This document shows, piece by piece, positions 18,501 through 28,019 of a DNA stretch of 64,000 nucleotides (position 1 is its first letter; each line of letters begins with the position of its first letter). The notes beneath the pieces were generated by a model that saw nothing but the letters and a program-made list of their open reading frames with translations, did not search any database and was not told where the DNA came from. Source of the stretch: Nostoc sp. CENA543. Lineage in GTDB: Bacteria; Cyanobacteriota; Cyanobacteriia; Cyanobacteriales; Nostocaceae. A program made the position numbers and the translations under genes. Location: the NCBI RefSeq assembly GCF_002896875.1, contig NZ_CP023278.1, positions 1,178,001 through 1,242,000 of the forward strand. Reading direction: 5' to 3'.

Positions 18501-19568
18501 TTCCCCAATTCTTGCCCAAATAACATCTATCTTGATTACAGGCGCGTGATTTTCCCCCTGTGGCGTTGCTGGGCTGCTGCGCTGCTGTGCTAACCAAGTC
18601 CCTAACCAACCACAAATCCCAATTGCTAAACCTAATTGGGTGACATCCACCCTAGCAACAAATATGCCTCGTGTTAACAGGAGTAATAAAGCATAAATAA
18701 TGACAGTTGCATATAAATTAATTCCTAATCCTGATGCTTCTGGGCGTGTAGGTTGCTGGCGACGATGCTGATACAACGTCAAGATAGTTGTACCTACCAT
18801 TGCCACATAAATTGCAGTCAGGGGAAATAATGGTAATTTCCAACCCCAATGCAGATAAATTAATCCCAGAATATTGATGATAGATAGATTGCTTCTGGGT
18901 TGATTTATTAAAAATGTGCGATTTTTACAAAGCAGAACCGTAATTACCGTTAAGATAGGAGCAGCGATCGCCACTGTCAACCAATCTAGAGGATTACGCC
19001 ACAAACCAAAGCTATCCATCGCCCAAAAATTGACCGGCACTAACAACAGAGTCACAATCAGCAAAGTCTGTGCTGTCAATCTCAGGTTATTTTGTTTACC
19101 AGCCCAAAAACTTAAACCCCAAAAACTCAAAGTATAAGCAAATAAAACTCCATACTGTCCAGAAGCGGGAAATCTCTCCCACTGGCTAGCCGCTAAGACT
19201 CCAGAAGAGAGGACAACTAAAAACACACCCAAAAACAGCAGCCACCGCACACTTAACTCTGCGCCCAAGGATTGCAACATTTGGTTAACCACACTGGGAC
19301 GTGCTGGTGGTTTTGGTGGTTTTGGTTCTTCTGGAAGATAAGCAATTAATGGTCTTTCTAGTCTCGTTGTGGATACTGGGACTTGCTGTGGTTCAGGTTC
19401 AACTACAGACTGGAAGTTAACCTGACAAGAAAGATATTCCCGACAAATTTGTTTGACTTGGGTATCGGAGATTAAACCCAAACGCAACCACATATCCAAA
19501 CCCGTCAGTAGTTCGGGGTGGTTAGAGGAGATTTTTAAGCCGATTTTTTGAGGTGGACTCTCACGCAT
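15561..19568 (-). CDS. Very large polytopic membrane protein, function unknown
   Basis: 1335 residues. The first about 120 residues are soluble: a helical segment that includes LTGLDMWLRLGLISDTQVKQ, then a proline-rich linker (YLPEEPKPPKPPARP). After that comes a long run of hydrophobic helices, probably more than thirty, to the end. The look is that of cyanobacterial DUF2157/DUF2339-like membrane proteins, but I cannot fix the family. No catalytic motif was found. Around residue 580 the segment PPSLTGKGVRGLGQ is encoded by a palindromic intergenic-type repeat inserted in frame in the loop between two membrane segments. The stop codon lies in another repeat. Transcribed alone, head-to-head with a methyltransferase gene. 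Confidence 0.7.
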   Translation of the reverse strand: MRESPPQKIGLKISSNHPELLTGLDMWLRLGLISDTQVKQICREYLSCQVNFQSVVEPEPQQVPVSTTRLERPLIAYLPEEPKPPKPPARPSVVNQMLQSLGAELSVRWLLFLGVFLVVLSSGVLAASQWERFPASGQYGVLFAYTLSFWGLSFWAGKQNNLRLTAQTLLIVTLLLVPVNFWAMDSFGLWRNPLDWLTVAIAAPILTVITVLLCKNRTFLINQPRSNLSIINILGLIYLHWGWKLPLFPLTAIYVAMVGTTILTLYQHRRQQPTRPEASGLGINLYATVIIYALLLLLTRGIFVARVDVTQLGLAIGICGWLGTWLAQQRSSPATPQGENHAPVIKIDVIWARIGEILVFLGWLVAVFNHPAQAIAVSGLALWVVTVRLYRYSLQIDLFLLFVIGLQAIWLGWRLVPSGLQQLAITVGTQLTQSQNEPWALLSVVLFPYLLFMVVVTETLHTAQKRDLAKFSEFLSLVFGACLTAIATVNPTLRSLNFLCSTITLAVVSKRRSPVPVPLVYLTHSMGMLTFCSFINWLLPNLALHLWASILLILMLGEWGFCLLNTEPATIPPSLTGKGVRGLGQNIWRQSAWHMGFFLAAVSFLMLWTNAQLVIEALEGIPSLLLQWLIFGTDSTPNFQSQDYWGVIWLTTPIALTVLASRTTQNRTTNSLSAVITIFVAQLLTLPLPGIQLIGLAVGTGVMYVNTHHLRQQIFAVINIGFGLSFIAALLWEGIPGIPRLARPGWLIVCAIAILSLWLGRTIISRREDELARIYAAACDQWAIALCTVELLFLTLYSSSIYVGFTPGYWYLVATAITLVAIIYHSWRQPTNWAFYGIGWCVELLVTQVLSFGGDSIIRVAIANIALGLFSQLFGEWWRRKHQLTTLPSSFHVLPVIYGVFSVLLRVNVFTNWSGLCSLGVALIFVGVGRRNRELKPLLYLGMIGISVSAYELLFYQMLQASGGGLGDGLIAMATLGTGIMSLYRVLTPWLVTWLRLSRRELQGIAHLHWVWSSCLLMAAISQPIVVNRLVGLGTGAFLIAYAILQGKQTANANQPPVFGRIPVTDLWVYLGFLLVAGMRVYWRETAVGQWLTGPLVPWNGAIACVFAYFLYLLPWERWGWNQKPWRLAAYIFPLVILTETRLAVYPITLVIAAGYYLLLAKLRENIRFTYISVVLIDWALFSWLHSLRLYDSLWYVTVIGLSLLYLAQFDPALRQPENKLARHTFRVIGSGVICGWAIVFYQHTPLIAGASALAFIFVGLALRIRAFLYVGTISFLFTSIYQLVIFSLRYPFLKWVVGLLVGIALISIAANFETHRTQITSLLRNTNHELDEWE
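17817..17859. repeat. Palindromic repeat inside a coding region
   Basis: CCCCCTTCCCT (17832-17842 region) and its complement AGGGAAGGGGG form a perfect hairpin, preceded by CTAACCCCCTAA. This is the common cyanobacterial intergenic palindrome, here read through in frame by the 1335-residue membrane protein gene. Confidence 0.75.
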
Positions 19569-19670
19569 GGGGTGATATAAGCCGTAGGTAGCACAGTATA
19601 TACCTCAATCATCACGGGATTCAGGTATAGTTACGCGATCGCTATGACAGTTATTTTACTGACTAAAGTA

Positions 19671-19729
19671 GTGCTGTTAGCGGTAGCGCGGCGTTTAGTC
19701 GGTACTGTTAGCGGAAGTGGGGCGTTTAG
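19671..19729. repeat. Dispersed palindromic repeat (GTGCTGTTAG family), copy 2
   Basis: GTGCTGTTAGCGGTAGCGCG at the left, then GCGTTTAGTCGGTACTGTTAG and a second partial unit GCGGAAGTGGGGCGTTTAGC. It sits in the 300-base interval between the divergent membrane protein and methyltransferase genes; nothing else stands out in that interval. Confidence 0.7.
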
Positions 19730-19868
19730 CTTTGAGCATTGGTTATTTGCAGATTCATCCCAATAATTATTAAATTATTTGTGTGATACTTGGCATAGCT
19801 TCCAGGTATAGATTATCGTTTTTGGTTGCTATATATAAGCAAGTTAAAATATTAAAATAAATGAATAT

Positions 19869-20852
19869 ATGAGTGAAATAATAGTCAAAGCAATTGCATC
19901 TAACATCTTTCCCCACGGAGATTATGTTTCACCTGGATTAGCGACAGTTAAGCCAGATTCGTGTTTTCCTCATATGATTTTAGGCAATCGATATGATTCT
20001 TCTTGGTTTTACTTACGCCGAAATATTTCTCATAATTTTTATGTGGATAAACGACGGACTGGTGTAGGCTTTGTGAGTCGAGATGAAGCAAATATTCTCT
20101 ACAACACTGCTTTAAAATTTCAGGGTAAAAAAGCTTTAGAGATAGGGTGTTGGATGGGTTGGTCGGCTTGTCATTTGGCTTTAGGGGGAGTTGAGTTAGA
20201 TGTAATTGACCCGATGCTATCTCAAGAGTTATTCTCTGAAAGTGTGACAGATTCACTCCAGCGAGCAGGTGTAAAAGAATTAGTGAATCTCATACCAGGT
20301 TATAGCCCCCAAAAAGTGGAAGAGATAGCTAATAAATTGCAACGTAAATGGTCATTAATATTTATAGACGGTCATCATGAAGCACCCGCCCCCCTGAATG
20401 ATGCCATGATCTGTGAACAATTTGCAGAACCAGACGCGTTAATTTTATTTCATGATTTAGCATCTCCTGATGTGGGCGCAGGCTTGGATTATTTGCGAAA
20501 TCAAGGCTGGAACACAATGGTTTATCAAACTATGCAAATTATGGGCGTTGCATGGCGAGGAAATGTTGAGCCTGTTATCCATCAGCCAGATCCGACAATT
20601 AATTGGCAATTACCACCGCATTTACATGATTATCTTGTCAGTGGTGTAACTCCAACCATAGCTATAGATAGATTTTCAGCAATGCTTAAAGCCATTCAAC
20701 CCTATACTTTTCTAAGTAAAGCACAGCTATTTTCACTTTACAGTCAAGTGCAACAAGGGTATGATTATTTGTTCTGGCTACCCAAGATTTTCAGACAGGC
20801 GATCGCAAATCAAAAACAGCAAAAGTCACAAGTTAAAATTTCCCCAAACTAA
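19869..20852 (+). CDS. Class I SAM-dependent methyltransferase-like protein
   Basis: 327 residues. The Rossmann methyltransferase core is clear: motif I KALEIGCWMGWSACHLA, an acidic post-I residue in VELDVIDPM, and the motif IV-like strand WSLIFIDGHHEAPAPLNDA, followed by ALILFHDLASPDVGAG. This pattern matches the Methyltransf_24-type family often found in surface-glycan or secondary-metabolite loci. The N-terminal 80 and C-terminal 90 residues are extra and not recognised. It stands alone on the plus strand, so the substrate is unknown. Confidence 0.75.
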   Translation: MSEIIVKAIASNIFPHGDYVSPGLATVKPDSCFPHMILGNRYDSSWFYLRRNISHNFYVDKRRTGVGFVSRDEANILYNTALKFQGKKALEIGCWMGWSACHLALGGVELDVIDPMLSQELFSESVTDSLQRAGVKELVNLIPGYSPQKVEEIANKLQRKWSLIFIDGHHEAPAPLNDAMICEQFAEPDALILFHDLASPDVGAGLDYLRNQGWNTMVYQTMQIMGVAWRGNVEPVIHQPDPTINWQLPPHLHDYLVSGVTPTIAIDRFSAMLKAIQPYTFLSKAQLFSLYSQVQQGYDYLFWLPKIFRQAIANQKQQKSQVKISPN

Positions 20853-21347
20853 CTTACCTCCTGCTTAATAATTCCACATCAAACTACACAAACAATCTTG
20901 CTAAATTAAGAAAATATTTATGATTGATATTTAATTTTGACAAAACTTCTGACCAATGCTTATCACCTGTTCCTCCGCTCAGACTTCTCTGTGTCTCTCG
21001 TTCCCTCTATCAACTAGTATTTCAGGAATAAAATTTTTTATGATGTAATATTACGATGAATCAACTAAAGTATTGACAAAATTCACCTAAGAGATAAAGT
21101 ATATGTTGGCAAGCAAAATCACAACTTTTTGCCAGCATCAAATAGCATGAAACACGAAGTGTATTATTTAATGTATTACCAGTGATGATCTACAAATTTT
21201 GATTTGTTGCACCTGTAGTCAGAAACTTATTAGTGATGGTGTCTACGCCTTTTGTAAATAGTCATAAGGTGGTTTATAAGTAAGCAACTGGTAAGTTTTT
21301 GTGTTAAATGATAGTAAGTTGAATGGATTCTTTTAGTCAGAAAAATT
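20853..21347. other. Gene-free interval, nothing recognised
   Basis: 495 AT-rich bases between two plus-strand genes. No open frame of note, no convincing hairpin terminator and no repeat family member was seen. Confidence 0.5.
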
Positions 21348-22025
21348 ATGTTGTTATCTCTGGTTGTATACATTCTGTTGTCTGAGATTATCTTTTCCTT
21401 TGCTGAACATCAAACGCACCAAAATTTCATGCACAAAAAGGTTTTACCTGAATGGTTTTATAAGAAGTATCCCAACGTATTTAAAGAAGTTTATGAAGGT
21501 CATGCCATCAGACATCATGGTATTTGGTATCGTCAATTTGACTTTGAGCCTCATCCTGAAGGTAGTGATGACAATATTAGATTTCGGGCTGTGGAAATTA
21601 TCACCGCTTTAGTTCTTTTCTTGCCCGTAGATTTACTATTTTGGATGATTTCACCTTTAGCTGGTGTGACGTTCGTTGTCGTGTTATTAATTCATGCCTT
21701 CACTTGGAATACAATCCACACTCAAATGCACCAGCCAAAAGCCACCTTTTTTGCTGATTGGGGTGTTTTTAGATGGCTAGCCGTTCATCATTATTTACAT
21801 CATCAATTTACTAATAAAAATTACAATATCGTATTTCCTTTAGCCGACTATATTTTGGGAACAAAAATAAAACCCAGAATGAGAGATTTAAGGGAACTAC
21901 TGCGTTTAGGCTACTTGAAACCCAGAACATCCAGAACAGAAATGAGACTAAAGAAATGGCGTAATCAAGTCGCACTACAACGTCAGACTGTATTAATTCA
22001 AGATTTTGAACCAGCGTTAAAATAA
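21348..22025 (+). CDS. Fatty-acid hydroxylase/sterol-desaturase-like membrane protein
   Basis: 225 residues with membrane segments near 1-19 and 83-118. The family hallmark is clusters of metal-binding histidines, and these are present: HQTHQNFMH (His21, 24, 29), HAIRHH (His52, 56, 57), HTQMH (His124, 128) and HHYLHH (147-152). Such proteins use a di-iron centre to hydroxylate or desaturate lipids or carotenoids. The spacing differs from carotenoid hydroxylase CrtR, so I call only the superfamily. It is alone on its strand, followed by a repeat array. The starting ATG at 21348 leads straight into the first membrane segment. Confidence 0.75.
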   Translation: MLLSLVVYILLSEIIFSFAEHQTHQNFMHKKVLPEWFYKKYPNVFKEVYEGHAIRHHGIWYRQFDFEPHPEGSDDNIRFRAVEIITALVLFLPVDLLFWMISPLAGVTFVVVLLIHAFTWNTIHTQMHQPKATFFADWGVFRWLAVHHYLHHQFTNKNYNIVFPLADYILGTKIKPRMRDLRELLRLGYLKPRTSRTEMRLKKWRNQVALQRQTVLIQDFEPALK

Positions 22026-22156
22026 TTCGTAATTAAACCCAAAAATCACGAATGACTTTAGCGTAGCGATGCTTACCCCATTGGAAAAGCAAGCTACACC
22101 TTCTTCTCTCCGAAACGTTGCACCTCTCGGAGAGAAGTTTATTTTTATAGAAGTTT

Positions 22157-22410
22157 CTAATGAGTAATGAGTGTTGAGTGCTGAGTGCTGTTAGCGGTAG
22201 CGCGGCGTTTAGCCGGTGCTGAGTAATGAGTAATGAGTAATGACTAATGACTAATGACTAATGACTAATGAGTAATGAGTAATGACTAATGAGTAATGAC
22301 TAATGACTATTGACTAATGACTAATGAGTAATGACTAATGAGTAATGACTAATGACTAATGACTAATGACTATTGACTAATGACTATTGACTAATGACTA
22401 TTGACTAATA
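22157..22410. repeat. Large heptamer repeat array (TAATGAC/TAATGAG/TATTGAC)
   Basis: More than thirty tandem 7-base units, interrupted at 22184-22219 by a copy of the GTGCTGTTAG palindrome family. The right end runs into the photolyase gene, whose last two codons and TAG stop (22398-22406) are made of this repeat. Confidence 0.9.
22184..22219. repeat. Dispersed palindromic repeat (GTGCTGTTAG family), copy 3
   Basis: A half-element, GTGCTGTTAGCGGTAGCGCG followed by GCGTTTAGCCGGTGCT, embedded in the heptamer array. The inverted copy at 49150-49214 has the same sequence. Confidence 0.75.
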
Positions 22411-23843
22411 ACCAATTCCTTCTGCTGTTGATAGCGTTGTTTAAATAGTTGTTGCTGCTTTTTATGGTCTACAATCGGGTCAGGATAGCCTACAGCACGA
22501 CGTTCTAAAGGTGTAATTTTCCCTGTCACCAAATATTCTGTATCTAAAGACCGCAATTCTGGCAACCACAAACGGATATACTCAGCATCAGCATCGAACT
22601 TTTGTGCTTGACTGGCTGGGTTAAAAATTCGCACTGGTTTAGGATCCATTCCACTCGAAGCACTCCATTGCCAACCACCATTATTCGCAGATAAATCGCC
22701 GTCAATTAGCTTCTGCATAAAGTATTTTTCTCCCCACTGGGGATTAATTAGTAAGTCTTTGGTGAGGAAACTGGCAACTATCATCCGACAACGGTTGTGC
22801 ATCCAACCTAGTTCATTTAATTGGCGCATGGCTGCATCTACGATGGGATAGCCAGTTTTTCCTTCACACCAAGCTTGAAAAAGTTCCTCGTTATTCTCCC
22901 AAGGGAAGTTTTTAAACGTGTCACGGTAAGCACCATCAGCTAATTCGGGGAAGTGATACATAGCGTGTTGATAAAATTCCCGCCAAGCTAGTTCTTGTTG
23001 CCAAGTACGGATACTGGTACTGGCTTCTTCACTGGTGTAATTTTCTAATGCTGCTGTTGTGGCTTGCCAAACTGTGCGGATACCAATGACACCAAATTTT
23101 AAAGCAGCACTGAGTTGTGATGTTCCGTCAACGCCGGGAAAGTTACGCTGTTCTTGATATTCTGTGATGGCTTTGGCGGTAAATTCCTCTAGTTTGTCTT
23201 GTGCTGCTGCTTCCCCTGGGGGAATTACCAAATCTGTATCCCAAATAAATCCTAAGTCTTTGGCTGTGGGTAAGGTTGTAACTCCGGCTTGTGTCGCCAG
23301 TTCTTGTTCTGCTGGTGTTAAACCTGTAGCATTTTCTAGGGTTGGGACTGGTTTAGCCTTGGGTTTAGTAATCCAATTTTTCCAAAAGGGAGTGTAGACA
23401 GTGTAAGGTGCATTGCTACCTGAGAAAATTTCCTCTGGGGAATGGAGAATTTGATCCCAGTTGGGGGTAAGAAATTCTATACCCTTGGCTTTTAAGGTTT
23501 CTATGATAGCGCGATCGCGTACCTGAGAATATGGTTCTACATCCCAATTCCAAAACACCGCTTTAGCTTGCAATGTCTCTGCTAAATGGGGTATCGCTTG
23601 TACAGGATCACCACGCAAAATTAATAACTGACTTCCCGCTTGTAAGTATCGCTGTTGTAATGCTTGCAAACAGCCAATCATGTAAGTTACTCTTGCTGGT
23701 GCAACATCATCTCGTTCGAGAATATTAGGATCTAGGCAAAATACACCCACTACCTTAGCAGTTTGTTCCCTGGTCAAAGCTAATCCGGTATTATCTGCAA
23801 TGCGTAAATCACGGCGATGCCAAAATAAAATTAAGTCAGACAT
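22398..23843 (-). CDS. phr: Class I cyclobutane pyrimidine dimer photolyase
   Basis: 481 residues, the usual length for class I photolyases. The N-terminal antenna domain starts [18 protein letters not shown] (residues 4-21). The C-terminal FAD domain has [19 protein letters not shown], then [37 protein letters not shown] and [17 protein letters not shown], with [11 protein letters not shown] near 410. The enzyme uses blue light and FADH- to split UV-induced pyrimidine dimers; cyanobacterial members of this type generally use an 8-hydroxydeazaflavin antenna. The tryptophans for electron transfer appear intact. The C-terminal Ser-Gln-stop comes from the adjacent heptamer repeat. Transcribed away from the cupin dioxygenase gene. 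Confidence 0.93.
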   Translation of the reverse strand: MSDLILFWHRRDLRIADNTGLALTREQTAKVVGVFCLDPNILERDDVAPARVTYMIGCLQALQQRYLQAGSQLLILRGDPVQAIPHLAETLQAKAVFWNWDVEPYSQVRDRAIIETLKAKGIEFLTPNWDQILHSPEEIFSGSNAPYTVYTPFWKNWITKPKAKPVPTLENATGLTPAEQELATQAGVTTLPTAKDLGFIWDTDLVIPPGEAAAQDKLEEFTAKAITEYQEQRNFPGVDGTSQLSAALKFGVIGIRTVWQATTAALENYTSEEASTSIRTWQQELAWREFYQHAMYHFPELADGAYRDTFKNFPWENNEELFQAWCEGKTGYPIVDAAMRQLNELGWMHNRCRMIVASFLTKDLLINPQWGEKYFMQKLIDGDLSANNGGWQWSASSGMDPKPVRIFNPASQAQKFDADAEYIRLWLPELRSLDTEYLVTGKITPLERRAVGYPDPIVDHKKQQQLFKQRYQQQKELVISQ

Positions 23844-24045
23844 TTGAGCAGTTTATATAGTTCACTCGTACTAGCTTAAACCCTAGTAGGAGCATTTAAC
23901 TATTAGGCAATTTCATATCTTTGTCAATTAGCAAAATTGATATTTTCTGGCACCAAATACAACTCCAGTAAATCTATCGGTAATAGTGGCTTGTTGTATC
24001 AAAGTCAGGTATACTTTTGATTAATAGAGAATTAAATTTTTCATC

Positions 24046-24597
24046 ATGGCAGCATTGTTACTGGCAGACGGCACGATAGAAAGCGATATACAAGAAATAG
24101 TTCGTGAACTTGCACCTATTGGTATTTATCTCAAACATTACGACCCAGGAACAGCGTTGCTATTTCCCCACCTCTTACAACAAGAGGTGTTGACAGATGA
24201 AGAAAAGCGTCATGTTGTAGATTTGCACAATAGTGTGTTTGAATTCCTGCAACAAGAAAACGGTTATCTGTGGTGCGATTTGTTAAATGTGCATCCAGGA
24301 TCACCAAGTCTGCAAACTTTGTTTGCTACCTACAGTCAATATCATACTCACACCGCACCTGAAGCTTTGTATGTCCTGGCTGGGGAAATGATTTTTGGTT
24401 TTGTGAAGCCTGATGGTAGTCAGATACAGCTTTTAGTAGAGTCTCAAGATTACTTAAGTATTCCGTCGGGTGTAGAACATTGGTGTAGTCCCACGGCGTT
24501 GTTACAGTTCAAAGCAGTACGCTACTTTAGTGCGGCAGATGGTTGGCTGCCTAATTATACAGGTACTCGCTTGGGTGATTCTTGGTATCAAGGCTAG
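24046..24597 (+). CDS. Acireductone dioxygenase-family cupin
   Basis: 183 residues, the normal length for acireductone dioxygenase (MtnD). The metal site is present: His100, His102 and Glu106 in HTHTAPE, and His145 in PSGVEHW. The ending AVRYFSAADGWLPNYTG corresponds to the conserved tail of the family. MtnD acts in methionine salvage, oxidising the acireductone made from methylthioribose. No other methionine-salvage gene lies nearby, so an alternative role as a divergent cupin cannot be excluded. It is divergent from photolyase. Confidence 0.8.
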   Translation: MAALLLADGTIESDIQEIVRELAPIGIYLKHYDPGTALLFPHLLQQEVLTDEEKRHVVDLHNSVFEFLQQENGYLWCDLLNVHPGSPSLQTLFATYSQYHTHTAPEALYVLAGEMIFGFVKPDGSQIQLLVESQDYLSIPSGVEHWCSPTALLQFKAVRYFSAADGWLPNYTGTRLGDSWYQG

Positions 24598-24855
24598 AGG
24601 TAAAAGGCAAAAGGCATCATTGTAGAATGCTTGTTTTGTTGTTTCATCACCTATTCAAGATAGGGGTTTAATTGACGGCTTTTGTAGAGTGCCGTTAGTA
24701 CAGATGATATCGTCTGCATTGTTGTTCGCCTTCATTAACTAGCTCTCATGTGAGCTAATTTATCATTCCTGTTATCCATTGATGAGCAGGTAACTTGATT
24801 TTGAGATAGAATGTCCCCTTGTGGTTGGATTCAGACACAGGATGTAGAGTCAGAA

Positions 24856-25631
24856 ATGAGTAAAAAAAAATTACCTTCGCTAATGGCTTAGAATGCTACT
24901 ACAGCAGCAGCATTGAAGAAACTGAATATATTTATTCTGAGATATTTGCAGAAAAACAGTACGACAAAAACGGTATTGTCATTAATGAAGGTGATTGTAT
25001 ATTTGATGTAGGCGCAAATATTGGTTTATTTACAATATTTGCTAGTCAAATGCAAAAGAATGTACAAATTTATGCCTTTGAACCTATCGGGGCAACTTTT
25101 GCGGTACTAGAAGAGAATATTCGGTTACACTCTCTAGAGAATGTGCGTTTATTTAATTGTGGTTTGAGTTCCGAAAATAATTTAGAGAAAATATTTACTT
25201 TTTATCCCAATATGGCAGGGAACTCAACCACTAAACCAAATGACATCATAGCTGATGCAGATGAGATAAAATCTCAGCCTGATGCAGAAGAAATCACTGA
25301 TTTATTTGCAGATTTTTTTGTGGAACAAACCCAAGTTAAGTGTCCAGTGAGAACCCTTTCATCTTTAATTGATGAATTAGGAATTGACACTATAGACTTA
25401 CTAAAAATTGATGTAGAAGGTGAAGAATACGAAGTTTTACAAGGGATAGAAGATAAAGATTGGCCAAAAATTAAACAGATTGTCGGCGAATTTCACGATA
25501 AAAAAGGCAGACTAGAAAAAGTTAAAACAATTTTGACTCATCAAGGTTTTAATATCATTTTAGAAAAAAGGGAATTACTACCATCTAGTTTTGTGGATAC
25601 ATACACTTTATATGCTATTCGCCAAGTATAG
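24856..25631 (+). CDS. FkbM-family methyltransferase with frame break in a poly-A tract
   Basis: The methyltransferase frame runs from about 24864 to 25631 and includes ITFANGLECYYSSSIEETEY, motif I CIFDVGANIGLFTIFAS, the acidic EPIG and the FkbM-type ending LLKIDVEGEEYEVLQGI. The first in-frame ATG is at 25050, after motif I, so it cannot be the real start. An ATG at 24856 (ATGAGT then nine A) would give the right N-terminus only if the A run were ten or seven long. So there is a one-base discrepancy in the homopolymer: a sequencing error, a real mutation, or slippage that restores the frame. FkbM enzymes O-methylate sugars or lipids. Confidence 0.65.
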
Positions 25632-25648
25632 TTAGTGTGAATTTTGGA

Positions 25649-26563
25649 TTACGCAAAATTATTGAATGTGCAATCCAAGATTCCCAAATCAGCATCAAGG
25701 GTGGCGTATATTCCGACGGGAAGAACGGCATTTTCTTCACCATGACCAAAAGGTAAGTCGGAAACGATAGGAATATTTAAGTCAGCCAGGCGATCGCGCA
25801 ATACTTCTTCTACACTAAAACTAGGCACATTCGCAGGGGGTTCACATTTGGTAAAGCTGCCTAAAGCGATACCTTTGACTTTAGTGAACACACCACTTAA
25901 ACGCCACTGGGTCAGCATTCTGTCAATGCGGTATGGTGCTTCGGTGACATCTTCTAAGGCTAAAATGACACCATCAAAGTCTGGTTGCAGGGGTGTGTGT
26001 AAAAGATGGGTAGCCACGGTTAAATTTCCTGGTAGTAATAAGCCACTGACTACACCACCACCCCAACCGCAACCCTTAAGAGGTGCAACAGGTCGCCCTT
26101 CCACCCAATTAAATAACCGTTCAACTGACCAAGACGGTTCATTAGCTAAGGTTGTCAGTACAGCACCGTGTAACCCAGATATACCTGCGTTGTAAAGACT
26201 CCACAACAAAGCTGTAATATCAGAAAAACCAATTAGCCATTTGGGAGTCAATAAATTAGTTTCCCAAGACCAATTTTCTAAGATGCGGGTACTACCAAAA
26301 CCACCCCTAGCGCAGAGAATACCGCGACATTCCGGGTCATGCCAAGCCTCTGCTAATTGATGACGGCGATTTTCATCTTTATGGGCAAGATACCCCCAAT
26401 TATAGTTAAGATGATCGCACACTTCGACACGATAACCACGCGATCGCCAAATTTCTATACTTGCTTGTAAAGCATCAAATTCCCGCAATGCGCCACTAGG
26501 GGTAATAACTTTGAGTAAATCTCCAGGTTTGAGAGGCGCAGGTAATATTCTAGATTTCATCAA
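25649..26563 (-). CDS. ldcA: LD-carboxypeptidase, S66 family (LdcA-like)
   Basis: 304 residues, standard for S66 peptidases, which remove the terminal D-alanine from murein tetrapeptides during peptidoglycan recycling. The catalytic Ser114 is in GFSDITALLW, Glu204 in ALEDVTEAPYRIDRML and His274 in LPFGHGEENAVLPVG; CARGGFGSTRIL (84-95) is the conserved loop before the nucleophile. No signal peptide, so cytoplasmic. It is convergent with the FkbM gene and followed in the same direction, upstream, by a binding-protein gene with 125 bases between them. Confidence 0.9.
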   Translation of the reverse strand: MMKSRILPAPLKPGDLLKVITPSGALREFDALQASIEIWRSRGYRVEVCDHLNYNWGYLAHKDENRRHQLAEAWHDPECRGILCARGGFGSTRILENWSWETNLLTPKWLIGFSDITALLWSLYNAGISGLHGAVLTTLANEPSWSVERLFNWVEGRPVAPLKGCGWGGGVVSGLLLPGNLTVATHLLHTPLQPDFDGVILALEDVTEAPYRIDRMLTQWRLSGVFTKVKGIALGSFTKCEPPANVPSFSVEEVLRDRLADLNIPIVSDLPFGHGEENAVLPVGIYATLDADLGILDCTFNNFA

Positions 26564-26688
26564 TCATTATTTCAGAAGTCAAAATATTAGAATACTCTAC
26601 ACTACGGGAAATTACGTGAAGAATTTTAGGGATTGGGCATGGGATTTTTCCTCACCCTACTCCCTTAAACCCTTACACCTCTCAACTC

Positions 26689-27951
26689 CTAATTCAACAT
26701 TAAATCTAAGTTGGTTTGAGCTTGTTTTAATGCTGCTTCTGGGGATGCACCCATCATCGTGGCTTCGATGGCGCGACCTATACTATTGGAAAGACGGCTG
26801 TATTGCGGAATTACTGGACGAGAACCAGATACAGACATTTGGTCAAGAAACACCTTCATCACTGGTTTATTCTTCAGGTATTCTTGATAGGTCGGGCTTT
26901 GGGCTGATTTGATGTTGACTGGTAAAAAACCGGAACCAATACTCCATTCGGTTTGAAATGGTTCACTGATGACGTATTCTAAGAACTTCCAAGCGGCTTG
27001 TTCTCGTTCGGTGGTGGTCTTCATGATGAACATATTGCCACTAGCAAGTACAGTTGCAGGGTGTATATTCGTGGGGATAGGCATAACATCAAAATCGACT
27101 TGACTTTTCATGATGAATGTCCAAGGCCCTGTTAGCTGCATTGCTACACGCCCAGCAATAAAATCATCTTCTTCATATCCCCGTTCTGGTGCAGAGAATT
27201 TAGTGGAACCGTCTTTAATCAAATTTTGCCAAAATTGTAAGGCAGCGATCGCACTGTCATTCACCAAATTAGCGCGGTTATCTTTTACTAGTGTGCCATC
27301 ACTGCTAAACAGAAACGGAAACCAAATAGAAACCGTCCATTCTCCTTTACCTAAAGGCATTAGTAAACCATATTGATCAGGACGTTGATCACCATTGCGG
27401 TCTATAGTGAGTTTTTTCGCTACTTCTCGCAATTGCTCCCAAGTTTGCGGTAATTCAGTAATTCCCGCCGCCTTAAATAAATCTGGTCTATAAAACAGCG
27501 CAATATTGCCAGCAAACAAAGGAACTGACCAAATGTGACCATCTAACTGCATCTCACCAAAGCAGTTAGGAACAATTTCTGATTTGAGAGGTGATTTGTC
27601 TAGCCATTCTTCTAGAGGTCGAATTGCACCTAGTTCCACAAACTGACCTGTAATTTGGGGATAAAAGAATAAAATATCTGGTGCTACATTCCCCGCGACG
27701 GCTGTCAAAACCTTGGGTAATTGCTGGTCTAATTGACCTGCATACAGTGACTCTACCTGAATGTCAGGATGGGTTTGGTTAAAACGGTCTACGAGTTTTT
27801 GAAACACATCCCTGTTAGCAGGCGGGTTGACAGCGTGCCAAAGGGTAAGATGAATGACATTACTGTTGCTGGGTGGGACTGTTTGACAACCACCGATAGT
27901 CAATAAACATAGACTCAATAAAATACTCAAAGCAGCAGAAATAACTTTCAT
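26689..27951 (-). CDS. ABC-transporter sugar-type substrate-binding lipoprotein (family 1)
   Basis: 420 residues. The lipoprotein signal peptide ends at the lipobox LLTIGGC (Cys22). The mature protein has the family 1 extracellular solute-binding fold: TLWHAVNPPANRDVFQKLV near the start, PDILFFYPQITGQF, and WKFLEYVISEPFQTEW near the end. Binding proteins of this type usually capture sugars or glycerol-3-phosphate for an MalFGK-like importer. No permease or ATPase genes are adjacent, so the partners are elsewhere. It may be expressed with the glycosyltransferase gene 68 bases upstream. Confidence 0.85.
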   Translation of the reverse strand: MKVISAALSILLSLCLLTIGGCQTVPPSNSNVIHLTLWHAVNPPANRDVFQKLVDRFNQTHPDIQVESLYAGQLDQQLPKVLTAVAGNVAPDILFFYPQITGQFVELGAIRPLEEWLDKSPLKSEIVPNCFGEMQLDGHIWSVPLFAGNIALFYRPDLFKAAGITELPQTWEQLREVAKKLTIDRNGDQRPDQYGLLMPLGKGEWTVSIWFPFLFSSDGTLVKDNRANLVNDSAIAALQFWQNLIKDGSTKFSAPERGYEEDDFIAGRVAMQLTGPWTFIMKSQVDFDVMPIPTNIHPATVLASGNMFIMKTTTEREQAAWKFLEYVISEPFQTEWSIGSGFLPVNIKSAQSPTYQEYLKNKPVMKVFLDQMSVSGSRPVIPQYSRLSNSIGRAIEATMMGASPEAALKQAQTNLDLMLN

Positions 27952-28019
27952 AGTTTAGCTAGCAATTAATCTCAAAAATTCAGCCAAAAGCTAATTAATC
28001 TTTCCCCATTCCCCATTCC

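Noticed and set aside
25050-25631. Start of the FkbM gene at the ATG at 25050
   Set aside because: It would remove motif I (DVGANIG), which is encoded in frame just upstream, so the protein would be non-functional.
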